Assembly (NCBI GenBank): GCA_947652115.1 | Contig: OX393562.1 | Coordinates: 5,662,818 to 5,726,817, forward strand | Direction of reading: 5' to 3' | Source of the DNA: Blastomussa wellsi | Taxonomy: Eukaryota; Cnidaria; Anthozoa; Scleractinia; Plerogyridae | Length of the DNA stretch: 64,000 nt | In this document: one piece after another, positions 56,301 through 64,000 of the stretch | Position numbering within the stretch: position 1 is the first letter of the stretch | Layout of the letters: each line of letters begins with the position of its first letter | Program-made: the position numbers and the translations under genes | Notes under the pieces: generated by a model | Told to the model about the DNA's origin: nothing | Database searches by the model: none | Seen by the model: only the letters and a program-made list of their open reading frames with translations

Positions 56301-59300
56301 AGAGTTCAGAAGACAACATGAGTTCCAAAATGGTCGAATGTGTTGCAGTTGGCTCTTCAAACAGAATGCCCATCGATTCCAAAAGAGGGATAAGTTTCCA
56401 TTGACTGCCCTTAAAAAATAGGACGCTTCTTGAGGAGTGGAGTGTTTTATTTACGGCTTCCTCAATCTCTTTGCAGCATAAACATTCTTTCTCTTGCTGA
56501 CCTTTCCCAGTTCGTACAATACTCGCATACACACCACGACGTATTTCCTCTTCAGAGCTTATCTTGACTCTCGTGAATATCGTCTTCTTCTGACTCCGAA
56601 CTGTCTGGCATCGGTTCAAAAGAATACGGCTCGATCTCGGTCATAATACAAGCTTACTGCAGTTTCGACACAAATTTATCGACTTCTACATCACAACATG
56701 GCGGCCGACATTCCTTATTTGGAAGAAACCGGAAGAAGAAAGGTCAAAATGGTGGACGTTCAATTTCGAAAAATGGCCTCAGTTTTTGGCCGTTGTTGTC
56801 AATTTCGGTCGGAAAAAATTCGCCTTTTCTGTTTGTTTTCCACAAATCTAAGTTATTTCTATCATTTCCAGGGGTCAAATAAAAAATTGTCTCTGGTCTT
56901 CCGTTCTCCTTTAATTTTCTCATTTATGATTTTTGACGAGACTCTTTGTGGGCCTGAATCTTGCATGCGCCAACTATAATTATCATCGACTTTCAAGCAC
57001 TTATCAGCTGAAAGGGCTCAAATTTTCCATGATGGTCGAAGAGGTTTCTTTTGTTTGTTCTGATTTGATGATAGGGTTGGCAAAAACTCTCAAGAGTCAT
57101 CTGTTATCAACTCTTGTCCTCCTTTTAGCCCGATATTTGGGAGAGAATGCAAACTTGTTAACTGGTCTTTTTTCTGTTAACCAGTTCCTTGTATTAATTT
57201 TGTAGTTACATTATCCTCTTTTCCCCCTTGTTCCTGAGTAACAGAGAATATACGTGTATGAAATGCACCTGTCACTGCTTGCTAACCTTGGTTTTCACTA
57301 TCTCTGTTTTGGGAAGACATTAGTGACGTCACCCATTGTCATTAATGTGTCAACCAGAAAACTATTGGCTAGTGAAACAAAGAGCTCTTTTGTTTAACGT
57401 GTTGGCTATTTAAATAACTAAACAATGTTTGTAAACAAATATCTTTCCTATAGATGGATTACTTTGCACGAGCCATGCGAGTGGAGGAGATTCCTTTGCT
57501 AAAACAGCAGTACGGGGAGCATCTTGTGCAAGACAAGCAGTTCTGGGAAGAACAGGAGGAGGACAGGGTGAGTGGTGCTGCCATGGCATTGATTTCCCTT
57601 CACCAAGGAAACACGGAAAGCCGTAAAACTCTAGAACAAAAATTTATTTTTCAAATCGGCACTCTTAATCCTCACGGTATCAACGAACGCTTTTCATTCA
57701 ACTAATTTATTCCCAAGTTTTCACGTTACCAGGCACCAGCCAATAGCGAAGCTCCATCTTTCTGTATATAAAGACACACGACGCACAATTCCTTGATTCG
57801 CTCCGACGAAGGGCTAACGCTCGAAACGTCAGCACTTGAATCTCTTTACGGTGGCCAATTGACATTATCAACCCAGTTGATAAAACCAAAATAAATTTTA
57901 GCCACATTGAACTTCATGCTGTATCATTTGGCGGAAGAAGTGCAGGTTTTCACAACAGTTACTGTTCCCCCAACTGCTATGGAAGCTGAGTGTTTCTCGG
58001 GTCATCCACTGTGACTAGCCAGCCTGTAAACAGTATAATGCTGGTAATCCCTGCAACCCAGCCATGAGCCCCAATCCAGTCCTTCAGGTACCTGTTGAGG
58101 CGGCAGAACTGCCTCAGGACCTTGCAAATCGATGAGCCGTACAATGTAAACACAACTTTAGTTTAATTTACAGAAATTCTTGTACACGCTACCATTGATT
58201 CCTAGATTCCTTACAAACGATTCCTTGTGAACAATGCCTTGATAATGCAATCGGAACTTAATAGCGATGTAACTGAGCGACTGACAACAATGTGATATAA
58301 CTGATGTGATGCGATGCGATGCGATAATGCGATGCGGTAAAGAAAACTAAAGGAAAAACAGAAAACCTAATATTACAAAGGCGAGCTCGATGCGATACGA
58401 AATTACAATACAATAAAGCGAAACAGTAACTCTGGAAACTTACATCTGTGTCCTTGTTCCGTTAATGACATAAACCTTATCCCTTAATCCGTTCCTTGAT
58501 ACCTTTTAGCCGTAGAAATGTTCAACTCAAAGGACTAACTCAGCGAAAACGTTCTGAAACGTTCAACTAGCGTGGTAATCCGGGACCGCTCGGTCCCAAG
58601 CCACCGCAACGTAAGTTTCTGTCGTGTAACGCAGTGTCACGCGCAATGCGGCCGTGACACCTGTAAGGCTACGTTATCAGTGGAGAAGCAGAAATGGAGA
58701 GGGGGGATGGGTGAATGACTCAAAGCTGTGCAGAAAACTGGTTAAACTCTGACCCAAAAGAGTCTCCAGAGCTCCAGAGAGTCAGTAAACTGACCCTGCA
58801 CTGCCATTCAGATACCGCTGATTGGAAGTACTAGCTACTCGTGTTTGTTATACTCGCGTCGCTTTCGAGACGTAAACAGTTTTCAAGAGCAAACTCAAGT
58901 CGACTGCACGGATAGGAAGAACTCGATTTCTTTTCCAAGCTGAAGGTTTCTTCATTTGTATCTGCTGATAATTGGTTAGGCTCGCAGCCCAAGGCAATTA
59001 AAGAGAAAGGAGCCAAAAGACAACAAACAGAGTTCTTCCCAACTAAGTCTTACTTAACGTAAAAAGAAGTACAGTGGTTTATACTGGAAATTATTAAAGT
59101 ACTTCTTTGTGACGGGGTTTGCATGTCCAAATTCTGATTTGTCAAGTCAGAGCTTATCTGCTTGTGAGTTTGTCTTAATTTTGCAGTATTTATCCATTTT
59201 GTTTTATGGTGATTGTTCCATTTTGTTCACATGTCAGATCAATAAAGCTGTAGCTGAACATGAGAAGTTGGTGGAAACCAGTGGGAGGCTGCAGCGCATG

Positions 59301-62300
59301 TTACCAGACAAAAACGCTTTTGTGGAAAATCTCTTAAACGCTCGTCAGGCAGCTCACAAGGTGAATGCAACGTTGACGGTAGCTTGCATTTTATTATAAG
59401 AGGGAACGTTCTTCAAACGAAATTGTATCACAATGTAGGCAGTGAAAGGAAGGGTATCACGGATTTTGGCCAAATGAAGAAACCAGAAAATGGGCACCAT
59501 ATTAAGTAGGATATAAAAGTAACCATTGGGAGCCACAGTGGTCAAATGGTCAGCGCGCTAGACTCCGGATCGGACGGTCCGAGTTCAAGCCCTGACCGGG
59601 ACACTGCGTTGTGTTCCTGGCCAAGACACTTTACTCTCACAGTACCTCTCTTTAGCCAGGTATATAAATGGGTACCGGCAAATTTACTGCTGGGAGGTAA
59701 CCCTGCGATGGAGGTAACCCTGCGATGGCCTAGCATCCCAAGTCGCTTCATGCTACGAAAATTGGGATAAGCTCTGGGCGTGATGGGTCACTAGGCCCTT
59801 GTACAGACGTTAGCTTTTTGCCATAAAAATAATCATTTAAAACAGTGAAGGAACTGTTTACTAACACAACATGAGCAAAAGGAAAGCACAAAAACTGAAG
59901 AAGATTGAAACGGATTGCGCGGGGGAGATACTTGCTTGTAATGAAGCTTGTCGTTCAGTGATTTCTTAGGTAGCATTAAGTTTCAAAGTGAGTAGGTTTT
60001 GCCTTGAATTGTAACTTAAGAAAAGTCGCTTTTTCTTTACAGGAAAAGGTGAAGGAATTCCAAAAGCGTTTGGATGAGGCTCGGAAGAAGCGAATGGAGG
60101 AGCGACGCAAAGAACGCGTTTTGGAGAGGAAAGTGCAGCGTAGAATTGAAAAGGAAGAAAAGGAACGAATAGAATTGGAAGAAAGGCAAAAGAGAGGTAT
60201 TATATCATAACATAATGAACATGGTAAAAGTTTCGTTATTTCGCCCTGCCAAAACTAAAAAGTTTCTAGAATAGAGTGGTTGGACCGTTTAAAATTGCTG
60301 AACATTGCCCTCTCCCAAAAAAGGAACGTTGTCAATATCATAACCCGTTTGCCGAACTCCATGTCCAAATTGCTAATATCTTGACGCCGCTCTTTCTTCA
60401 TTGGACGATTCGAGCAATACCATTTAAGGCCACATTTTTTTAAGCTTCTTTTTTCCAATTGCTTAATTTGGAAATTCACTGCAATGATCATTTCTCATTT
60501 TCAATACCACGCTCGTCACAAAATTCAGTCAGTCTGGGAGGAGTGAAAGTCACGCCTTCCACGGCATATTATTTGGGCGTTGTCTATTCGACCAAAAATT
60601 CCGGTTTGAAGTTCTGGGTATTCAGTGTGGCGCATGGAACAGTATTTTCCGGTTGGTCGCGACCAACAGGTTCCACGCCATCGCGTTCCAAGTTCCGCGC
60701 TAAAATACAAAATAAATCAAAACAAATGGCAGACCCGTTGCTCCTTTTACTTGTTTTCGAGTTGTTAGGCGACTCCGAGGTCAAAATAAACGACGTTTTG
60801 AGCGAGGACGACGATATTATTTTGTTCACTGTAGCTAGCTGCTGTATGCGAAGCTTATAAACATTTCTGTGTTACTTACCACTCATAACTGTGGCCATTC
60901 CTGCTATTTTGCGCAATGGTGCTGAGGTAAGACCTGAAAGCTCTCCGAGGCAAATAAGCAAGCGGCGCACTGATATGGAGAAGCCAACGACGAAGAAATC
61001 TTGATTCTTGACTACAATTCCGGCTTGGAGAAACTATGCTCGGGCAGGAATGGTCGAATGGAACGGAATTTTGCGGTTATTCCGATTTCCGGAATATTAG
61101 GCCAACCTCGCGGGGTACACCCAAAATTTCGGAATGAAGTTCCGGAAAATGTCTGTTCCATTTGGCATGTACTGAAACCAGGAACACCGGAACACCACAA
61201 CAACACAAAACACGGAACACCGGAACACCCCGGAACACCAGAAATTTATTGCCATTTTATGGTATTCCGGTGTTCCGGTGATCCTGGTGTCGTTGCATTC
61301 GCTGCCCCACCCGGAATTTTCGGACTTTTTGGTCGAATGGAAAGCACCCTCTGTTTCAGGCGTGAAGCGTGACTTTCCACTCCTCCCCAAGTGATTACAT
61401 TTTGTCTCGAGCGTGGTGTTGTTCGAATCGCCCAATGAGAAAAGCGCGGCGTCAAGATATGAGCATGGAGCATGGAAGTCGACACACGGGTGAGTATGTT
61501 TGATGACTGATGAAAATTTTTAAATAAATTCCTTTCATTCCGTATAAACTCATATATTTTCCCAAGATTATAATATAAATTACCGGTACGCCACAATAGC
61601 AACCTGTGGTGCCTAGAAATAAATGTCTTCTGTTTGCTTCAGAGCAAGAAGAAAAAGAAGAGAGGGCACGTAAAGAAAAAGAAGACGAAGAGCGTGAGTA
61701 TCGAGAAAAGATTGCAAAGCTGGACGAGATAGAACGCAAGAGGCGAGAAAGGGAGAAAGAGATTGAAGAAAAGGAATCTGTTTCCCGAAGCAGACCAGAC
61801 GCTGATCTGGATGGACCATACAGGCCAGTGGACAGGGAAAGAGACCGAGACAAGTGGGGACCACCTCGCCGGGACGAGAGGGGTGAGACAGCTTATTTGG
61901 ACATATTGTTCATTGTTTGTTGCGTCGTTTGTAAAGGAAATGTACTGGTGACCTGTGGCAAGGTGGTGGTTTTCGCCCTGAACACGGGCGTGTCCAAACA
62001 GGACATGGAAGTGGTGCCCAAATAGCTTTCGTTTTAATGGTCACACGCAAGAGTTTCATGCACCGACCAAATGGTTGAACCACTTAATGCAGCACAATAA
62101 ACAGTCCTGTTCAATAGCTTTCATTTGAATGGTCGCACACCAGGGTTTCATCCACAGGCTTAAAAAGTTAGAACCACCTTGTACAGCATAATAAACAATA
62201 CGTCAGTGTTTCTTCCAGCTTTAAAATTGGCTCTTACTCCGTGTACCGTATGCAAATGTATCACATTGTTTTACTTTTGTTCGTGATTCTTTGTAGTTTA

Positions 62301-63302
62301 GGCAGCATTGTTTCTCGTCCTTTGTTTCTTTGTTGAACATCATCTGTGTCCGGTACACGAAGAAGGAGCCTTAAAATCTGTCGTTCAACTGACTTATGTC
62401 GTGGAGTAAAGGTGTTAACAGAGGAAGTTCTTAACTACTAACTGTAATTCAATTTAGATGATAATAAGCAGCCAATTAATAAGGTAATAAGCAGTCCATT
62501 GGTCCCAATGGAAACAGTGACAGAGCTCTCAAGTTGATTTGTTGACAAAGAGTGAGATTTTCGACATCTTAGCCAAGACTGAATTCGTTTGCGTGCGTCT
62601 CACGCTCAATGCAGTGAGGTTTTTTACAAGAGACCCTCAATGTTTCTTGAGCAGTCCTTTGAGCTTTCGAATTTGCAGTGAGATGTCATTTTGCGTGAAC
62701 GATAGTTTTTGTATTTCAGCTTTTGAAAAGCTTAGATTTTGTTCAGAATTTCAATTTTTTTTGCGTTCATGGTGTGGTTTTTAGCCGCACGTTCTGATCA
62801 CGTGAAAGTCCAAGGTTCAAGCTGTTGTAGCCCTATGGGTTGCTGACTTTTGTTCACCCGAGGCAGTTATACAGTGTTGACGCGTCAAGTGACACTTTCT
62901 CGTCCAATGGAAAACTGCATTTCCGTTGGCGGTATATCAAACCAGTGTGTTCAGCTTTTTCCTTCCATTCATTGCTGTTTTCAGACGAGAAAGATGAGCC
63001 CAGAGGTGGTGGACCTTGGAGGCGTGATGACCGCGAGAAACCGTCCGACGTTGGAGGGTGGCGTCGTGAGGAGCCACGTGAACGTGATGACCCACCACCA
63101 AGCCGTGACGAAGAGCGTAATCAAGAAGGTGATACCGGTGGTAACTGGCGTCGTGCTGGCGATAGCCGAGATGACCGTTCCCGTGATGATCGTTCCCGTG
63201 ATGATCGTTCCCGTGATGATCGTTCCCGTGATGATCGTTCCCGTGACGATCGTTTCCGTGATGATCGTTCCCGTGACGACCGTTTCCGTGACTCAGGCCA
63301 AG
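36856..63302 (+). CDS. EIF3A: Eukaryotic translation initiation factor 3 subunit A (19 exons; 3' end outside)
   Basis: The product is the scaffold subunit of eIF3, which binds the 40S ribosome in the cytoplasm. Exons: 36856-36904, 38447-38777, 40312-40475, 40734-40792, 43863-44003, 45381-45589, 47654-47825, 48544-48741, 49629-49745, 50874-50966, 51563-51655, 52897-53034, 54405-54614, 55333-55437, 57454-57567, 59238-59360, 60043-60196, 61643-61882, 62985-63302. All phases agree and give 1009 codons plus one base. The N-terminus [20 protein letters not shown] is near identical to animal eIF3a. Exons 2-6 cover the helical repeat region ([22 protein letters not shown]), exons 7-10 the PCI domain, exons 12-18 the long charged coiled coil (spectrin-like region), exon 19 the start of the Asp/Arg-rich repeat tail. 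All introns are GT-AG except intron 12, which has a GC donor at 53035. At least eight transposon-derived repeats lie in the introns; none interrupts an exon. Confidence 0.97.
38816..39490. mobile_element. hAT-like nonautonomous element in EIF3A intron 2
   Basis: The ends AGGGTCCTAAATTA and CAATTTCGGACCCT are inverted repeats. Words around GGCGACTG/CAGTCGCC recur near both ends. The flanks (CTATTG and TTATTG) suggest a worn 8-bp duplication. No transposase is visible. Confidence 0.5.
41105..43118. mobile_element. MULE-like nonautonomous element with 9-bp duplication, EIF3A intron 4
   Basis: The left end AAGCCTGCGAACACAG and the right end CTGTGTTTGCAGGCTA start inverted repeats about 105-120 bp long that share TAAATACCATCTGCAAAAC and GCCAGGGTTTGATTT. 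The exact 9-bp sequence ATTAGCACT flanks the element (41096-41104 and 43119-43127). Long inverted ends plus a 9-bp duplication fit Mutator-like elements. The longest internal ORF (41170-41520, 116 aa) starts inside the left repeat and resembles nothing recognised. Confidence 0.72.
42809..42877. repeat. Short tandem repeat, about 15-bp unit
   Basis: Units of the form AGAGTTTATTATC are repeated about five times with variation, inside the MULE-like element. Confidence 0.6.
43277..43732 (+). repeat. MITE R1, copy e, EIF3A intron 4
   Basis: It matches copy a from GAGCATCTTGAATATTTGAG onward and keeps the terminal GTGACAGTGAAAACCACCAA that copy a has lost. The hairpin (GCCATATTTGTG and complement) lies near 43505-43541. 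The left end is truncated. Confidence 0.7.
45190..45275. repeat. Short inverted-repeat element, EIF3A intron 5
   Basis: CCAGAGGCTTTTCGCGCGG and the inverted CCGCGCATGAAAAGCGTCTGG enclose about 40 bases. It is probably a small MITE. Confidence 0.5.
47268..47402. repeat. Repeat R5 copy 1, EIF3A intron 6
   Basis: It contains ATTGTGTTGCAAATGATGAC, CATCACTGTCCTAGCACCC and ACCACCCATAGTCTGATG, shared with 52692-52836. GTTGAGGAGA and TCTCCTCATCAAC form an internal hairpin. Confidence 0.65.
48248..48412 (-). mobile_element. SINE body, inverted, EIF3A intron 7
   Basis: It is related to 19870-20065 and to the body of the SINE at 59528-59800: CTGGAGCTTATCCCGG, GATGGCATGCTAGTCCATTG, CTTGGGTAGAGAGAGG. 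The tRNA-like head is missing. Confidence 0.55.
49746..50873. other. EIF3A intron 9
   Basis: Only short ORFs without similarity are present. No repeat shared with the rest of the window was recognised. Confidence 0.5.
52692..52836. repeat. Repeat R5 copy 2, EIF3A intron 11
   Basis: A close match to the copy at 47268-47402, ending about 60 bp before exon 12. A third, diverged trace lies near 51990-52045 (CCTAGCATCCACC, ACCACCCATAGGCTGATC). Confidence 0.65.
53035..53070 (+). promoter_or_regulatory. GC donor of EIF3A intron 12 followed by (TTTA)n
   Basis: Exon 12 ends GTTAAAAGG and the intron starts GCAAGT, otherwise a perfect donor consensus. A TTTA microsatellite of about seven units starts a few bases inside the intron. 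No usable GT donor keeps the frame nearby. Confidence 0.8.
53309..53520. mobile_element. Two tandem copies of an about 100-bp TTAA MITE, EIF3A intron 12
   Basis: Copy 1 is 53309-53409 and copy 2 is 53424-53520. Each starts TTAACCCTTTAAGCCCCAAG and ends CTTGGGGAGT...AGGGTTAA. They differ by a few bases and one small deletion. Confidence 0.8.
53603..53754. mobile_element. 152-bp hAT-type MITE, EIF3A intron 12
   Basis: It has an exact 8-bp duplication GGAATACC (53595-53602 and 53755-53762) and inverted ends AGTGCTCAAAATTA/TAATTTCGACCACT. Confidence 0.75.
55447..55548. repeat. Hairpin 10 bp after EIF3A exon 14
   Basis: CTTAGCGGGAGGTCTGTATG... is mirrored by CATACAGACCGACTAAG, about 44 bp per arm with few mismatches and a 14-base loop. 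It begins ten bases into intron 14. Confidence 0.75.
56158..56619 (-). pseudogene. Possible P2X7-type intracellular-domain fragment, antisense in EIF3A intron 14
   Basis: An ORF of 153 aa. [12 protein letters not shown] resembles the Cys-rich start of the P2X7 intracellular domain, which is widespread in invertebrate repeat-like genes, and [10 protein letters not shown] would fit its later CL-x2-EVL motif. Several expected Cys/His residues are missing. It could equally be a chance ORF. The strand is opposite to EIF3A. Confidence 0.3.
57592..57890 (+). mobile_element. Penelope-like element, 3' fragment in EIF3A intron 15
   Basis: Starting 25 bp after exon 15, the sequence matches the last 300 bp of the right Penelope unit: the ORF end ([18 protein letters not shown]), stop, terminal region and hammerhead-like motif, ending TTGATAAAACCAAA. 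It is a typical 5'-truncated copy on the sense strand. Confidence 0.85.
57795..57842 (+). ncRNA. Hammerhead-ribozyme-like motif in EIF3A intron 15
   Basis: Same sequence as the other copies, with a G-U closing pair in stem I. Because it lies on the sense strand, it would be transcribed inside the EIF3A pre-mRNA. Confidence 0.45.
57891..59237. other. Rest of EIF3A intron 15
   Basis: A GCGAT-rich microsatellite lies at about 58295-58340. No gene or recognised repeat was found elsewhere. Confidence 0.45.
59528..59800 (+). mobile_element. tRNA-headed SINE, EIF3A intron 16
   Basis: GTGGTCAAATGGTCAGCGCG (A box) and GTCCGAGTTCAAGCCC (B box) at tRNA spacing form the head. The body with CCTGGCCAAGACACTTTACT, CTTTAGCCAGGTATATAAAT and TAACCCTGCGATGGCCTAGC is shared with the inverted copies at 19870 and 48248. 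A 16-bp unit (GGAGGTAACCCTGCGAT) is duplicated inside. Confidence 0.7.
60330..61500. mobile_element. Element with long inverted ends, EIF3A intron 17
   Basis: The left arm has AATATCTTGACGCCGC, CATTGGACGATTCGAGCAA, CCACGCTCG, GGGAGGAGTGAAAGTCACGC and ATTCGACCAAAAA. All occur inverted and in mirror order at 61300-61480. Arms are about 200 bp and imperfect, with a short insertion in the left arm (about 60424-60505). The middle holds repeated GGAACACC words (61185-61235). No transposase is seen. Confidence 0.6.
63169..63290 (+). repeat. 15-bp coding tandem repeat in EIF3A exon 19
   Basis: About eight units of GATGATCGTTCCCGT encode DDRSR repeats (two units read DDRFR). Several units are identical at the DNA level, so the array is young. 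It corresponds to the Asp-Arg-rich repeat tail of animal eIF3a but with a five-residue unit. Confidence 0.9.
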
Positions 63303-64000
63303 GTTAGTACAGAGTCTGCATCGTAATTCAGTATCAAAGTATTCCTTAAAGAAGCTATGTCACGGTTCGTGCATTTTGAAAACTTTTGAAACTGCATTTT
63401 TCAAAATTGTTATTTGCTATCCGCCTCAATCTTCTCCATCCTTGTTCCTTTTTGGTTTAGCATCACCTCTTTGGTGTTATTCTTCCTTAGTAAGCTATTA
63501 GTTTTAGGTTTCCTACATTTTAAGGGTAATTTGCTTCATCGCAAAAAAAATAACTCAAAATATCGTGACGCAGCTCCTTTAGGTAACCAAAGCGTTCTGA
63601 AATAGATAGGCTATGAGAATCCAGAAAGTCATCTCCAAGGAGATTGTCTTGATGTATATCGCCAAATTACCAGGAGCACTAAATTAAATTTCGATCGTTT
63701 AGTTTGATCGTCCTGGCGAGGGTAGTCCTGAGAAGGACTGTTGCCGGTGACGGTATTTTGGCGACTCCCCCCGGACTACTCTCCCCCAGTCTTGAAGCTT
63801 GGTTTACCATGTGAATACATGAACCAAATACAAAATCAATCGAGGCTAATTCGGCTTCGTATGCGAATACGTGAACCAAATAAAATCTAAAATCAATCGA
63901 GGCTTTGTGTTTAAAAGCGTTGCTTCACTTTATGAATAAAAACTAAACTTGGATTGCGCTGAAAATGTTATAACTGTAAAAGCGGGACCGATACGTGTTG
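63303..64000. other. Start of EIF3A intron 19
   Basis: The donor is CAAG|GTTAGT. Around 63710-63790 the sequence GTAGTCCTGAGAAGGACTGT forms a small hairpin in what looks like a Penelope-type terminal fragment, but this is a weak call. Further downstream an about 30-bp unit with GTGAACCAAATA and AAAATCAATCGAGGCT occurs twice (63820-63905). Confidence 0.4.

Noticed and set aside
62850..63326. Val/Ile-rich ORF overlapping EIF3A exon 19
   Set aside because: It is the second reading frame of the 15-bp repeat; the eIF3a frame is supported by splice phase and homology.

Overview
The window is eukaryotic nuclear DNA: every host gene is split by GT-AG introns, and most of the 64 kb is transposon-derived. 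An animal-type EIF3A gene, steryl-sulfatase-like genes, Penelope-like elements with hammerhead-like ends, PIF/Harbinger, Helitron and non-LTR remains together suggest a marine invertebrate, most likely an anthozoan cnidarian (stony coral or sea anemone). The species cannot be fixed from the sequence. There is one assembly gap of exactly 200 N (35143-35342).

Layout. 1-0.7 kb: the 3' end of a DEDD-type 3'-5' exonuclease gene (EXD1-like). 0.7-5.6 kb: a decayed Polinton-type polymerase fragment, two inverted copies of a hairpin-bearing MITE (called R1 here) and a 5'-truncated Penelope-like element that itself carries two insertions. 5.6-11.3 kb: a complete PIF/Harbinger transposon with perfect TIRs, a TTA target duplication, an intact transposase and a spliced Myb/SANT-like partner gene. 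11.5-28.1 kb, minus strand: two tandem steryl-sulfatase-like genes. The upstream copy (18985-28055) looks intact (566 aa) with a 6.7-kb first intron full of nested transposons; the other (11482-15327) has lost the end of its first exon. 30.1-31.3 kb: a SAP plus SWIM zinc-finger gene. 33.4-36.6 kb: an inverted pair of Penelope-like copies around the N gap, the whole sitting in a foldback MITE. 36.9-63.3 kb, plus strand: 19 exons of EIF3A (first 1009 codons; the 3' end lies outside), with introns carrying hAT-like, MULE-like, Penelope and SINE insertions.

How it fits together. The host genes are unrelated: translation initiation (EIF3A), sulfate ester hydrolysis in the secretory/ER lumen (the sulfatase pair), nucleic-acid processing (exonuclease, SAP-SWIM). 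What links the region is repeated insertion. Several elements have readable target duplications (TTA, TTAA, 8 bp, 9 bp, 13 bp), so the order of insertion can be reconstructed in places. The best candidates for something new are the inverted-dimer Penelope insertion with hammerhead-like ends, the R1 MITE whose central stem has changed on both arms while staying paired, and a TTAA-flanked element carrying a THAP-like ORF whose empty site is preserved in a paralogous repeat 7 kb away.
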